Origin: Enteropsectra breve
Taxonomy: Eukaryota; Microsporidia
Length of the DNA: 22,731 nt
Assembly: GCA_024243835.1 (NCBI GenBank)
Contig: JALPMN010000576.1
Span: forward strand, 1 to 22,731
Direction of reading: 5' to 3'
Part shown: positions 1 through 8,403 of the stretch, piece by piece
Layout: each line of letters begins with the position of its first letter
How positions within the stretch are numbered: position 1 is the stretch's first letter
The notes under the pieces: model-generated
Told to the model about the DNA's origin: nothing
Seen by the model: the letters and a program-made list of their open reading frames with translations, nothing else
Databases searched by the model: none
Program-made: the position numbers and the translations under genes

Positions 1-2282
1 AATTATTTAAATGTGAAGCTTTCAGAATTAGACAAAATTCCTAAAATTCCAGACTTGGCTGAAAGACTCAAATATATTTAGGATATAGTTTATAACCAGG
101 ACAAGAGATTTTGGCTCCTTGAAACGACAAGAGATGTAAATGTTTTGTCGTACACCGAAAAATTTACTAGAGTAGGCGAAGTACTGATGGCAGGCATTAC
201 TGGTGAAGATGCCTCTCAGGAGCAACTTATAAATGATTTATCTGTGCAATATTTGTTTTATACGGCATGCAAACAAGGTGCACCGACTTTCGCAAAGCGT
301 ATATCATCATGAATTTTATCTCGAACTGCAAAGAGGAAATTAATTATAAATTCATAATTCCCTTAAAAAGTAAATTTTTACTTTCCGGCCTAGAACCTAA
401 AGACCTTGAAGAAGTTTTTAAAAAAATCTGCACGTCAGTCCCTTTTGAACATGCAGACAAATTCTCCTTGATCTATTACTGTATGCTCACATCTTATTTT
501 GACTTAACTAAAGATTACGAAATGAACCGCCAGTTTATCATAAAGTGGATTCTTTCTAGACATTCATTTATACTCATGGGATTTAAACATCAAGGAGATG
601 TTACCGACGCAGAGGCTGCGTACTATCCCCGCGCGGAAGATATTTACACTGCATTCGCTGATTCTCTCCATGATCCGCGACTTATAAACAATATTATCGA
701 CCAAAATGCATTAGAGTTTACGTTTAAAGGGCTTTGTCACTATCCAGAGAGCAAAGAAGCATATGAAAAACTTGTTACGCATCTGATGGAAGAGTATTAT
801 ATTAAATTGAGGGAAGAAAATAGTTCTGATTACTACCATGGGATATTTGTGGCCAGGCATGGTGCTGATCCCCAGCACTTTTCCTATCCAATTTATAAAA
901 AGATTCTTACAAAAACTGGAAGAGATTTAAAATCATCCGCTTTTAACTTCACTGATATCGACACAAAACCAGTAAGTTTGCCGGCTTTTATTCACGATGC
1001 GATTCTCAAAATGCTTTTTACCATGGCCCCAGTGCGTTACTGCAATGTCGTTGAAAAAATCACTCAATATGCCATCAAATACAGTAATATTTATAATATA
1101 GATAAAAAATATGCTGATTTTCTCCGTGAAACATACAACGTAAACCAAATCGCTCGTATTTCTGCAAGGGCACACATTGTGGAATGCATTGAGAAAGAAG
1201 ACTATCCAAATGCTATTTATATTTTCAAAAATATCATTGGTTCTTCTTCTTTGCGTGATTCGATTGATCTATTTAAAAACAGAGGGAAAATGCCTGAGCT
1301 TATTGAGGGGATAAAACCATTTGAATTCGTTAACTGTGAAAATGAAAGGATTATATATAATTTAGTGAAAGAAAACGGTAGTTCAGAGGATGTGGAGGCA
1401 TTACTGCTACGAATGAGCAAGCAGTCCTGTTGCTTTTTTGATGTGCCATCTGAAGAGATTAACTACATTATTAGAAAGCAAATTAAAAATGTCAATAGCT
1501 GTGCAGAAATTGGATCTCTTGCGTTTGTTTGCAAAGACAAAGAGCTTCTTGAGAGCTTTAAGGATGATGTTGATGACATTCTTACAAACTGGGATTTTGC
1601 GCAGAATTTAGAGAAATTTTACAATGGCGTTGCCTCAGTTGAAGGCAGAGCATCAGTTAAAGATTTGCCGTTTTTTACAATGTGCTACACAGAACTGTTT
1701 TTATGGCTAGATAAAAACATCTCAATTTATGATAAGGCGCAGAAGATCAGTAGAATGCTCATGGTAGCAATGCTTGCAGTTAAGGGGCCAAACTCCAGAA
1801 TGGAAGCAGCCTCGATTGAAGACACTAGCATTACTCCCACATATGCACTCGAAAAAGGCATATTTAGGGCTGTTTCTAAAACAAGATTCGGGTATGAAGC
1901 GGTGTGTGCGTTCCAGTTCTATATGGGCGAATCTTTTAGAAAATACTTGGACGAAGAGGTTTTACCGAATATTATCGCCATCGAGGGTGCCGACAGTGTT
2001 GAGTTACTGCAAGCAAGAGAGTTCCGATGCTACTATAGAAAACTTCTAAATCTGAAGGAAGGCCTAACTATCGATTATGGAAGTGGCAGTTGCAGTATAG
2101 AAAAGATGCAGAAGTTTATATATATGACAGAGGCACTGATTCAAATCGAAATTCTTGGTGCACTGAAAGCCATTAAGAAAAAGAGCGAAATAAAGGGAGA
2201 ATTTACAGATATCAAGTACTATACCGAAAATATTCCTATTATTTCGAGGGATATTTATAGAATGATTGCTTCGTCTTTATAA
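1..2282 (+). pseudogene. Truncated, broken member of the secreted RING-like family
   Basis: The reading frame entering from the left edge (starting NYLNVKLSELDKIP) aligns with the stretch just after the last RING cysteine pair of the two intact copies at 2637-5513 and 8404-11376. Signal peptide and RING domain would therefore lie beyond the edge. In this frame there is a TAG at 79-81 where the copy at 2637-5513 has GAG (Glu) in the motif KYIEDLVY. The frame then ends at a TGA near 310-312, while homology continues in another frame (FISNC, matching FIENC/FIKSC in the other copies). One frameshift therefore lies at about 290-312. From there to the TAA at 2280-2282 the frame is open for about 650 residues and aligns throughout with the family body. 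An ATG at 267 opens a 671-residue frame, but it is internal to the domain and has no signal peptide or upstream start motif. Either a pseudogene or, less likely, two sequencing errors. Confidence 0.8.
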
Positions 2283-2636
2283 GTAAAAGATTCATTTACA
2301 AATTTATACTCTTGGTATTAAAAATGTATTTATCACTTAAATTAATGTTTTTAGTACTTGGGCAACAAAAGTTTAAAATAGCAGGCATTTTATGTGTAGA
2401 AATTTAGCATTTTGATATAATTCTGGAGGCAGAAATTATCAATTTCCTCTAGATTTTGCAGGTAAAATTTATATTGGTGTTTTTATTCATTTTTTCGAAC
2501 ATATCCGACATGCGCTAGAAATAATGTTCGTATTTAATTGTTTTTATTCTCCTTTTAATTTGATTTTTAAGGGGCGCATATGAAGCCTTGATTTGTCAGA
2601 AAAATTTACATAAAAAACGGTAGCAAAAATTTGTCC
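2283..2636. other. Intergenic region, 354 bp, AT-rich
   Basis: This stretch separates the broken first copy from the intact second copy. Apart from the promoter-like elements at its right end, I see no RNA gene or convincing coding sequence. A 27-codon frame at 2324-2407 (MYLSLKLMFLVLGQQ...) begins with a hydrophobic stretch but has no other support. Confidence 0.5.
2571..2636 (+). promoter_or_regulatory. GGGGCGC box plus AAAAATTTGTCC start context
   Basis: GGGGCGC at 2571-2577 lies about 60 bp before the ATG at 2637, and AAAAATTTGTCC abuts that ATG. The copy at 8404 has the same two elements (TTTTTAAAGGGGCACA about 55-60 bp upstream, then AAAAATTTGTCC). The gene at 15083 has the box in reverse orientation, GCGCCCC, at 15011-15017. 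GGG/CCC-like and AAATTT-like elements near start codons are described for microsporidia; the role here is inferred. Confidence 0.55.
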
Positions 2637-5513
2637 ATGATAGTTGTGCATCTTCTGATGCAGTGCCTTTGGGCTGCAGATCAAGCAGGAGAAATCGAAA
2701 CGCAGCAGAAACCTACTGCTGCAGAATTATGCGAGGACATCGAGGAAAACCAGAAACAAATTAAAGCTGCGGAGGAGAACAAGGAAAGAAAAGTTTTTCT
2801 AACGCGTCCGATGCCTACCATAAAGCAAATTTATAATGCAAGTGAGCTTAGGAAGTTTTTAGCTCGTGAAAAAGAATCCCAAGGCCACAACAGCCAAATA
2901 AATGATGATATTGCTAAAGAATGCCATATATGCAGTGTTCCGTTTTTCCTTGACAGATATGCAAACAATTTATTCAAGAAACGAGTGTACAAAACACACG
3001 AATATCTTCCAATATGCGTGATGTGCCCTAAACCGCACTGCAACAGCGGAAGGCTGTGCTGCAATTGTACACGCGACTTGATTAACAATTACACTAAAAC
3101 CAAAGCTCCTATAGAGTATTATGATAATAAAAAAAACCCAATTTCAAATCAGAAGATGGCTCCCTGTTATTTATGTTCTACATATTTTAATATCGAGCTT
3201 TCAGAACTGGATCATATTCCTGAGAAAGCAAAGTCGGATAATAAGGAAACGCTAAAGTATATTGAGGATCTTGTTTATTACAAAGACAAGACACACTGGC
3301 TCCTGGAAACAACCGTATCTTCAAATGCCTATTCGTACGTTCTATTTTTTGAAATGATAAAAAAATTAAGCTCAGGCATAATCACACTGGATGCCTCCGA
3401 GAAGCTTCTTGTGGATGATCTTTCAAGGCAAAGTAATTTCTACAGGGCATGCACCCATAGCTATAAATATTTTGCAATTCAAGTTCATGATATCAAAACA
3501 TTCATAGAGAATTGCACAGAGAAAGTCAACTATCCTTTCATGACTCATTTAGCCAGAAAATTTGCATTATCTAACCAAACACCTGATATGCTTGAAGAGC
3601 ATTTTAAAGACATCTGCTCGTCGGTTCCTATTGAGCATGCGGACAGATTTTCAGTGATTTACTATGCCATGATAATCGGTTATTTTGAAAAGACAAAAGA
3701 TAATAATATGAACCTCCAGTTTATAAAAAGATGGATTCTTTCCAAATATTCTTTTATATTAACAGGATTTAAGCATCAAAATCAAATTTATGATCAAAGT
3801 TTAGAGGCGAAATACTATCCTCTTGTAGCTGATTTTTACACTGCATTTATCGATGCTCTTCATGATATCAGGCTTATAGACAACATTATACACTATAATG
3901 CACTGGAATTCACTTTTAAGGGCCTTTGTTACTATCCACGGAATAGTGCTCAATATTATCAAGATCTCATTACCAACATAATGGAAAGGTATTTCAAAAA
4001 GCTGAAGGAAGAGAATAACTACGGGATGTACAAAGACATCTTTGTAAACAGGCACGGTGCAGATGTCCGCCGTTTTTCATATCCAGCTTATAAAAATATT
4101 CTTACAGACGGATTAGGGCATGAAATCAATTCAACCCCTTTTAACGAGCCTAATAGTGCCAATTATATGGTGGGCTCACCGGCATTCATTTACGATGCGA
4201 TTCTTAAGGTGTTTTTCACCATGGCCCCTGAACACTTCGATTATTTTACTAGAAAAATTACTCATTTTTTCATTCAGTACAGTGATCAATATGCAAATGA
4301 AAAAAATTATGCAGATTTTCTCAGAGAAACCTACAAGGCAAAATCGTATGCCGATGCTGTTGTAAGAACAAGCATCAGAGAATGCTTCACAGATAACGAT
4401 GTTCCAAATGCTGTTTTGCTCTTCAAAAACCTGCCAACATCCCTAGCAGTTGAAGATGCAATCGAGCTATTTAATGAAAGGAATTTATTGCCTGAGCTTA
4501 TTGAAGGAATCAACAAGTATGAATTTGTAAACTGGGAAAATGAAACTGCCATATACAAACTGCTAAAAGACCAAAACAAGCTGAGTTCTTTGCCTGCCTT
4601 GCTCGTGGGAATGAGCAAGCAGCCTTCGTGCTTTTTTGAAGCGACAAGTGATGAAATAGATTATCTTCTGATTAATATGTGGCCTAAAAAGTATAAAGAC
4701 TACAGAAGAATTGGGTCACTGGCATTCGTGTGCAGAAATGAGAAGCTTCTTGAAGCCTTCAGAGACGATCTTGATGGGATTCTCACCAACTGGGATTTTG
4801 CACTGAACCTTCATAAGTTTTACAACGGTGTTATTTCGCCTGAGGGGACTACAAACATATCTGATTTGCCGTTTTTCAAAATGTATTATGCCGAGCTGTT
4901 TCAGTGGCTTGACAAGAATATATCAAGTGATGATAAAGCACTGAAGATCAGCAGAATGCTTATGGTGGCGAAACTTGCACTGAGAGACCTGACTGTTAAA
5001 ATGGAAGTTGATCCTATCGAAACAGGAGATGCCTCAATAAACATGGATTCGAGTAGCAGTAGCGCATCTATTTTTGCACTTGAAAAGGAAATAATTAAGG
5101 CTGTAGGAAACACTACAGTCGGATATGAGGCCTTCTGTGCATTCCAGTGTTTTTTAAGTGCGGCATTTAAAAAGCATTTGGAAGAGGAGATTTTCCCGGA
5201 TATTGTTGCCATAGAGGGCGAAGACAAAGCTGGGCTGCTGAAGGAATGGGAACTTAGGGGCTACTACAGAAAAATTTTTAGGCTGCAGGAAGGACTAAAT
5301 ATTAAACAAACTATGATCAGCTGCAGTGAAGAGGAGATGCGGGAGTTTTTAGAAATGCTTTCTGCGCTGCAGCAGATCGACAAGTTTAGTGCTCTGAAAG
5401 GCATCAAGTCAAAAAACGAGATAGAAGGAAAAATGACAGATATCAAATACTACACGGATAATATCGCTGTATTACCGATTCATGCTTATGGCTTTATATT
5501 ACGATCTCTATGA
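2637..5513 (+). CDS. Secreted RING-like zinc-binding protein, family copy 2
   Basis: This encodes 958 residues from the ATG at 2637, chosen because AAAAATTTGTCC immediately precedes it; the in-frame TTG six bases upstream is not a credible eukaryotic start. Residues 1 to about 15 (MIVVHLLMQCLWAA) form a signal peptide. Residues 30-80 are charged and helical. Residues 96-180 carry a RING-like array: C96-x2-C99, H121, C127-x2-C130, H134-C135, C141-C142-x-C144 and C177-x2-C180, with long insertions compared with a standard RING. The remaining ~780 residues look helical and are shared with the copies at 1-2282 and 8404-11376; I recognise no named domain in them. There is no C-terminal membrane segment. 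RING domains typically recruit ubiquitin-conjugating enzymes, so a secreted, possibly host-directed ubiquitin-ligase-like role is possible, but activity is unproven. Parts of the body are almost identical in nucleotide sequence to the third copy. Confidence 0.85.
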   Translation: MIVVHLLMQCLWAADQAGEIETQQKPTAAELCEDIEENQKQIKAAEENKERKVFLTRPMPTIKQIYNASELRKFLAREKESQGHNSQINDDIAKECHICSVPFFLDRYANNLFKKRVYKTHEYLPICVMCPKPHCNSGRLCCNCTRDLINNYTKTKAPIEYYDNKKNPISNQKMAPCYLCSTYFNIELSELDHIPEKAKSDNKETLKYIEDLVYYKDKTHWLLETTVSSNAYSYVLFFEMIKKLSSGIITLDASEKLLVDDLSRQSNFYRACTHSYKYFAIQVHDIKTFIENCTEKVNYPFMTHLARKFALSNQTPDMLEEHFKDICSSVPIEHADRFSVIYYAMIIGYFEKTKDNNMNLQFIKRWILSKYSFILTGFKHQNQIYDQSLEAKYYPLVADFYTAFIDALHDIRLIDNIIHYNALEFTFKGLCYYPRNSAQYYQDLITNIMERYFKKLKEENNYGMYKDIFVNRHGADVRRFSYPAYKNILTDGLGHEINSTPFNEPNSANYMVGSPAFIYDAILKVFFTMAPEHFDYFTRKITHFFIQYSDQYANEKNYADFLRETYKAKSYADAVVRTSIRECFTDNDVPNAVLLFKNLPTSLAVEDAIELFNERNLLPELIEGINKYEFVNWENETAIYKLLKDQNKLSSLPALLVGMSKQPSCFFEATSDEIDYLLINMWPKKYKDYRRIGSLAFVCRNEKLLEAFRDDLDGILTNWDFALNLHKFYNGVISPEGTTNISDLPFFKMYYAELFQWLDKNISSDDKALKISRMLMVAKLALRDLTVKMEVDPIETGDASINMDSSSSSASIFALEKEIIKAVGNTTVGYEAFCAFQCFLSAAFKKHLEEEIFPDIVAIEGEDKAGLLKEWELRGYYRKIFRLQEGLNIKQTMISCSEEEMREFLEMLSALQQIDKFSALKGIKSKNEIEGKMTDIKYYTDNIAVLPIHAYGFILRSL

Positions 5514-5950
5514 GTAAAATATTCGTTTTTAAAATAGATTTTGTCGTAATAAAGTTTTTGTATTAATATAACTTTATAATTAAATGCCCATGTTTTATGT
5601 AAATGGCTAAAACAAAAGTATTTAATTATAAGTGTGGGAGAGATTAGGGGTTCTAAAATAACGATATTTTATAGTGTTATATATTATAGCATGACAGATT
5701 TAGTAAAATGCCCATTCGAGAAGAATAGGGCCACAAAGCAAAATAATAACGCTTTTATTAATATTTTATTCTATGGTACTAGTTTTAAGGGATTTATTGT
5801 GAAAAACTAGTTTTCCAGACGAGCTGTATAATGATTTTAAAAATACCGTTAGTTTATAAACAAGACTCTAATGTGTATAATATTGTTTTAAAAAAACTGC
5901 TATGATGTTTCTTTAGTTTAATTATCATGCATGGGCATTTCCTACTGTAT
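5514..5950. other. Intergenic region between convergent genes, 437 bp
   Basis: This lies between the 3' ends of the convergent genes 2637-5513 (+) and 5951-8281 (-). It is very AT-rich and holds no plausible gene. It contains AAATGCCCAT at 5582 and at about 5706, and the reverse complement near 5930, listed separately as an inverted repeat. Confidence 0.5.
5582..5940. repeat. 11-bp inverted repeat spanning the convergent intergenic region
   Basis: AAATGCCCATG at 5582-5592 is the exact reverse complement of CATGGGCATTT at 5930-5940. A third, direct copy of the core AAATGCCCAT starts at about 5706. The arms sit close to the two convergent 3' ends. Could be a 3'-end processing signal used on both strands, or chance. 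Confidence 0.45.
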
Positions 5951-8281
5951 TTACCCTTCCATTTCAAAACGAATCTTTTCCCTCAAAACACTTTTGCTAT
6001 CGCAGGGCTTATTTCCACTACTGCTCCGTTCCAATATAAAATCAAGGACTTCATCTTTCCAGACATCTGTGTTTATAATCTGATATTTTTGTGAATGGAA
6101 CATAATTGTTAATTTCGCTTGTTCTGATTTATAAATATACCGATGATAAATATATTCTATAGTAGACTTTGCAAATTGAGTAACAGGGTTATTGTTGGGC
6201 TCTTCTGTTTCACTGAAAAAATCCTCTAGAGGGTAGCATATTGTCATTGCTTTATCATCAAGCTCTAAATTAGCAAGACATTTTAAAATACCACTCTGGT
6301 CAATCCTTTCACCCAGGGTAAATGATACTACTAAATTATCGCTGAAATTTACCACCGCAAAAAGATCTTGTGTATTGTTAAGGGATCTTTCGTAAATCAA
6401 GGTGCTTGTTACAACCAGTGCAGATACTTCATAGATACAAGTTTTGCATTGCATTGGCTGACTGAAGAAATTCTTCGTTGCAATTCTTTTATTTGTTTCC
6501 CTGAGCATATTGGTAAATTCCTTCATGTAGTCACGCTCTGGGTAGATTTCTAATGTTTTAAGGGCCAGGGGCGTTTGTTTAACATTTTTACAACTGTCTT
6601 TGAATTGAGTGAACTGTGCTAAAATAAGCGATTCTTCATGAAACAGCTCACAGTTATTATTGTACCCGTGCAAAAAGGCTGATGCCCCTCTAATATTTTC
6701 AACAAGGCAATACTTCACGGCATCTCTCACAATTTCTTCAGTGCCGGTAAGGTGTGTTACAGAGTTCCTCAGGCTATTATATTTCTCAACATCATCTAAA
6801 GTATATTCGATCCCATAGATTTTGTGTAAATCAATGAGGGTTTCAATAGTTTCTGTTCTGAAAAGCAGAAATAGATAGAGCGGGTCCACGCAGGAGTTGA
6901 TGCCGCGCATGCCGAAGTGTTCAAACCTGTGCTGCTTTAAAAGCACAACAGTTCTTAGTGTTAACCTGTTGAAGCCGTATACTTTAAAGCCTGTCAGTGC
7001 CTTTAGTGATTCTTCATTATTAGAAACAAGGGATTCTAAAAACATGTCGTAGTAACTGTATTTATCTTGCTTTGGATTGTTATACTTTGATTTGGGTTTA
7101 TTTGAAATATTAAGGGTTTTAATATCAGGGAAGAGTTGTAGAACCGCAGAGATCATGCCATCTAAATCCTCTGTTATTTCCTCTGTAGCTAAGGCTTCAT
7201 AGCTAATCACTTTCTTAAACACCCCGTTTCCTTCGTTAAAAAGATTGAGAAAAGTGACATGATCGTGGGTGCTTTCACGTGTCGGAGTAAAGAGACAGAT
7301 CTTATCCCCTTCCGTGCGCCTGTATCTCAAATCACTGAATGCATCGTTCAATTTTATTGAATATTCATTCTCGTGGCTAATAATCTCAACAATACGGAAA
7401 AGTGGCTTAATGAATTTTATTCTGCTAAACAGGGAGTATAGCGCTGCAGACTCAGGATCTAAAATATTTGGAGTATCTGGAGTATCTGTTTTATTAGATG
7501 AAACTTCACTGTTCATTTGAAGCAGGAAGTATAGGTTCAGAGCGAACATAATGTCGCATTTTATTTTTAGATGAGCATATTTTTCAGGCTCGTATTTGAG
7601 AAAGATGTCACAAGTTGAATCGGGGTTAAATAGCAGCAACTCATAATAGTTAAGCAGATTAAAGAGCGTGTCTGGGCACAGCTTTATACTCGTTTTGATA
7701 AATAGGTGGTAGCGCATCTGGCATATCAGCTTTATCAGCTCAATATCGTATTTCTCTAATATTTTTAGCACGGGAATATTATCATCATCAATTTCTGCCA
7801 GAAGATCTGCATTTTTTTCTTGCAAAATATCAGCAATTTTCATAGAGAAAGCTGCGGGCTTTTCAAAAAAGTCGTATGGCGCCGTTTCCAAAGCCTCGAG
7901 ATAAAGCTCTGCAAACTTGCAGCGCTGCTCTATTTGATTAGGCATTACTTTTGTATCAGAGGTATCATTTGAATTGGAAGGCTTTTCCACACTTTCATTA
8001 TTGCGCCATCTATAAATTAGCGCACTCAACACTTCTGAGGAAAGCAGTTCTGACAGTGAAAAGACACTTGTATCCGCGCTTCCCGAATCCACTTCTACTG
8101 CCAACTTGTTTGTATATGGGCTGTCAGGCTCTAAAATGCAAAAATTTTCATTCAGAAATCCTGGGAGTTTTTCAAAGAGTTTCATGGCTGCAAATATGCA
8201 GAATATTATGTAGGGGGTAATTAATATGATTTGGCCACATATTTTCTCCTTTATTAAAAAGGCCCCACACGGCAATGCCAT
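5951..8281 (-). CDS. Secreted or membrane protein of unknown function, possible leucine-rich segment
   Basis: The ATG at 8281 gives 776 residues. An in-frame GTG at 8290 is rejected as a eukaryotic start. ATG at 8185 (MKLFEKLPG, 744 residues) is an alternative, with TACCCCC about 35 bp upstream. The longer form is preferred because residues 17-32 (IILITPYIIFCIFAAM) make a signal peptide or anchor after a short charged leader. The middle contains a stretch with LRR-like spacing (FPDIKTLNIS, then LKALTGFKVYGFNRLTLRTVVLL); it is weak evidence, though LRR-bearing secreted families are known in microsporidia. A Cys pair (MQCKTC) lies near residues 608-611. It is unrelated to the RING-like copies that flank it and lies on the opposite strand, convergent with the second copy and divergent from the third. 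No catalytic motif was recognised. Confidence 0.75.
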   Translation of the reverse strand: MALPCGAFLIKEKICGQIILITPYIIFCIFAAMKLFEKLPGFLNENFCILEPDSPYTNKLAVEVDSGSADTSVFSLSELLSSEVLSALIYRWRNNESVEKPSNSNDTSDTKVMPNQIEQRCKFAELYLEALETAPYDFFEKPAAFSMKIADILQEKNADLLAEIDDDNIPVLKILEKYDIELIKLICQMRYHLFIKTSIKLCPDTLFNLLNYYELLLFNPDSTCDIFLKYEPEKYAHLKIKCDIMFALNLYFLLQMNSEVSSNKTDTPDTPNILDPESAALYSLFSRIKFIKPLFRIVEIISHENEYSIKLNDAFSDLRYRRTEGDKICLFTPTRESTHDHVTFLNLFNEGNGVFKKVISYEALATEEITEDLDGMISAVLQLFPDIKTLNISNKPKSKYNNPKQDKYSYYDMFLESLVSNNEESLKALTGFKVYGFNRLTLRTVVLLKQHRFEHFGMRGINSCVDPLYLFLLFRTETIETLIDLHKIYGIEYTLDDVEKYNSLRNSVTHLTGTEEIVRDAVKYCLVENIRGASAFLHGYNNNCELFHEESLILAQFTQFKDSCKNVKQTPLALKTLEIYPERDYMKEFTNMLRETNKRIATKNFFSQPMQCKTCIYEVSALVVTSTLIYERSLNNTQDLFAVVNFSDNLVVSFTLGERIDQSGILKCLANLELDDKAMTICYPLEDFFSETEEPNNNPVTQFAKSTIEYIYHRYIYKSEQAKLTIMFHSQKYQIINTDVWKDEVLDFILERSSSGNKPCDSKSVLREKIRFEMEG

Positions 8282-8299
8282 GTTCCCCACACAGCAATT
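8261..8299. repeat. Short tandem duplication at the start of the 5951-8281 gene
   Basis: CCCCACACGGCAAT and CCCCACACAGCAAT occur about 22 bp apart, with one mismatch in the core. On the minus strand the copies read attgc[tc]gtgtgggg and straddle the proposed ATG at 8281. The duplication puts a GGGG tract on both sides of the start codon. Confidence 0.55.
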
Positions 8300-8342
8300 C
8301 CATGCTCCAATCAGCAGGCATGATGAAATACAGATTTTTAAA

Positions 8343-8403
8343 GGGGCACAGCTGATGATTGATTCATTTTAATATTTTTAAAAAATGACACAAAAATTTG
8401 TCC
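8343..8403 (+). promoter_or_regulatory. GGGGCACA box plus AAAAATTTGTCC start context
   Basis: GGGGCACA at 8343-8350, preceded by TTTTTAAA, and AAAAATTTGTCC touching the ATG at 8404 match the elements in front of the second copy. The sequence between the two elements is not conserved, which suggests that the elements themselves are under selection or that only these parts are recognisably ancestral. Confidence 0.55.

Noticed and set aside
267..2282. A free-standing 671-residue gene starting at ATG 267
   Set aside because: The ATG is inside a domain aligned with two intact paralogs, lacks a signal peptide and start motif, and homology continues upstream in another frame.
2324..2407. 27-residue frame with a hydrophobic start
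   Set aside because: Very short, without conserved upstream elements or a paralog; cannot be told from chance.
2631..2636. TTG two codons upstream of the ATG at 2637 (likewise at 8398 and 15077, and GTG at 8290) as the start
   Set aside because: There is no bacterial ribosome-binding site, the context is eukaryotic, and the AAAATTT..CC block abuts the ATG in three of these genes.
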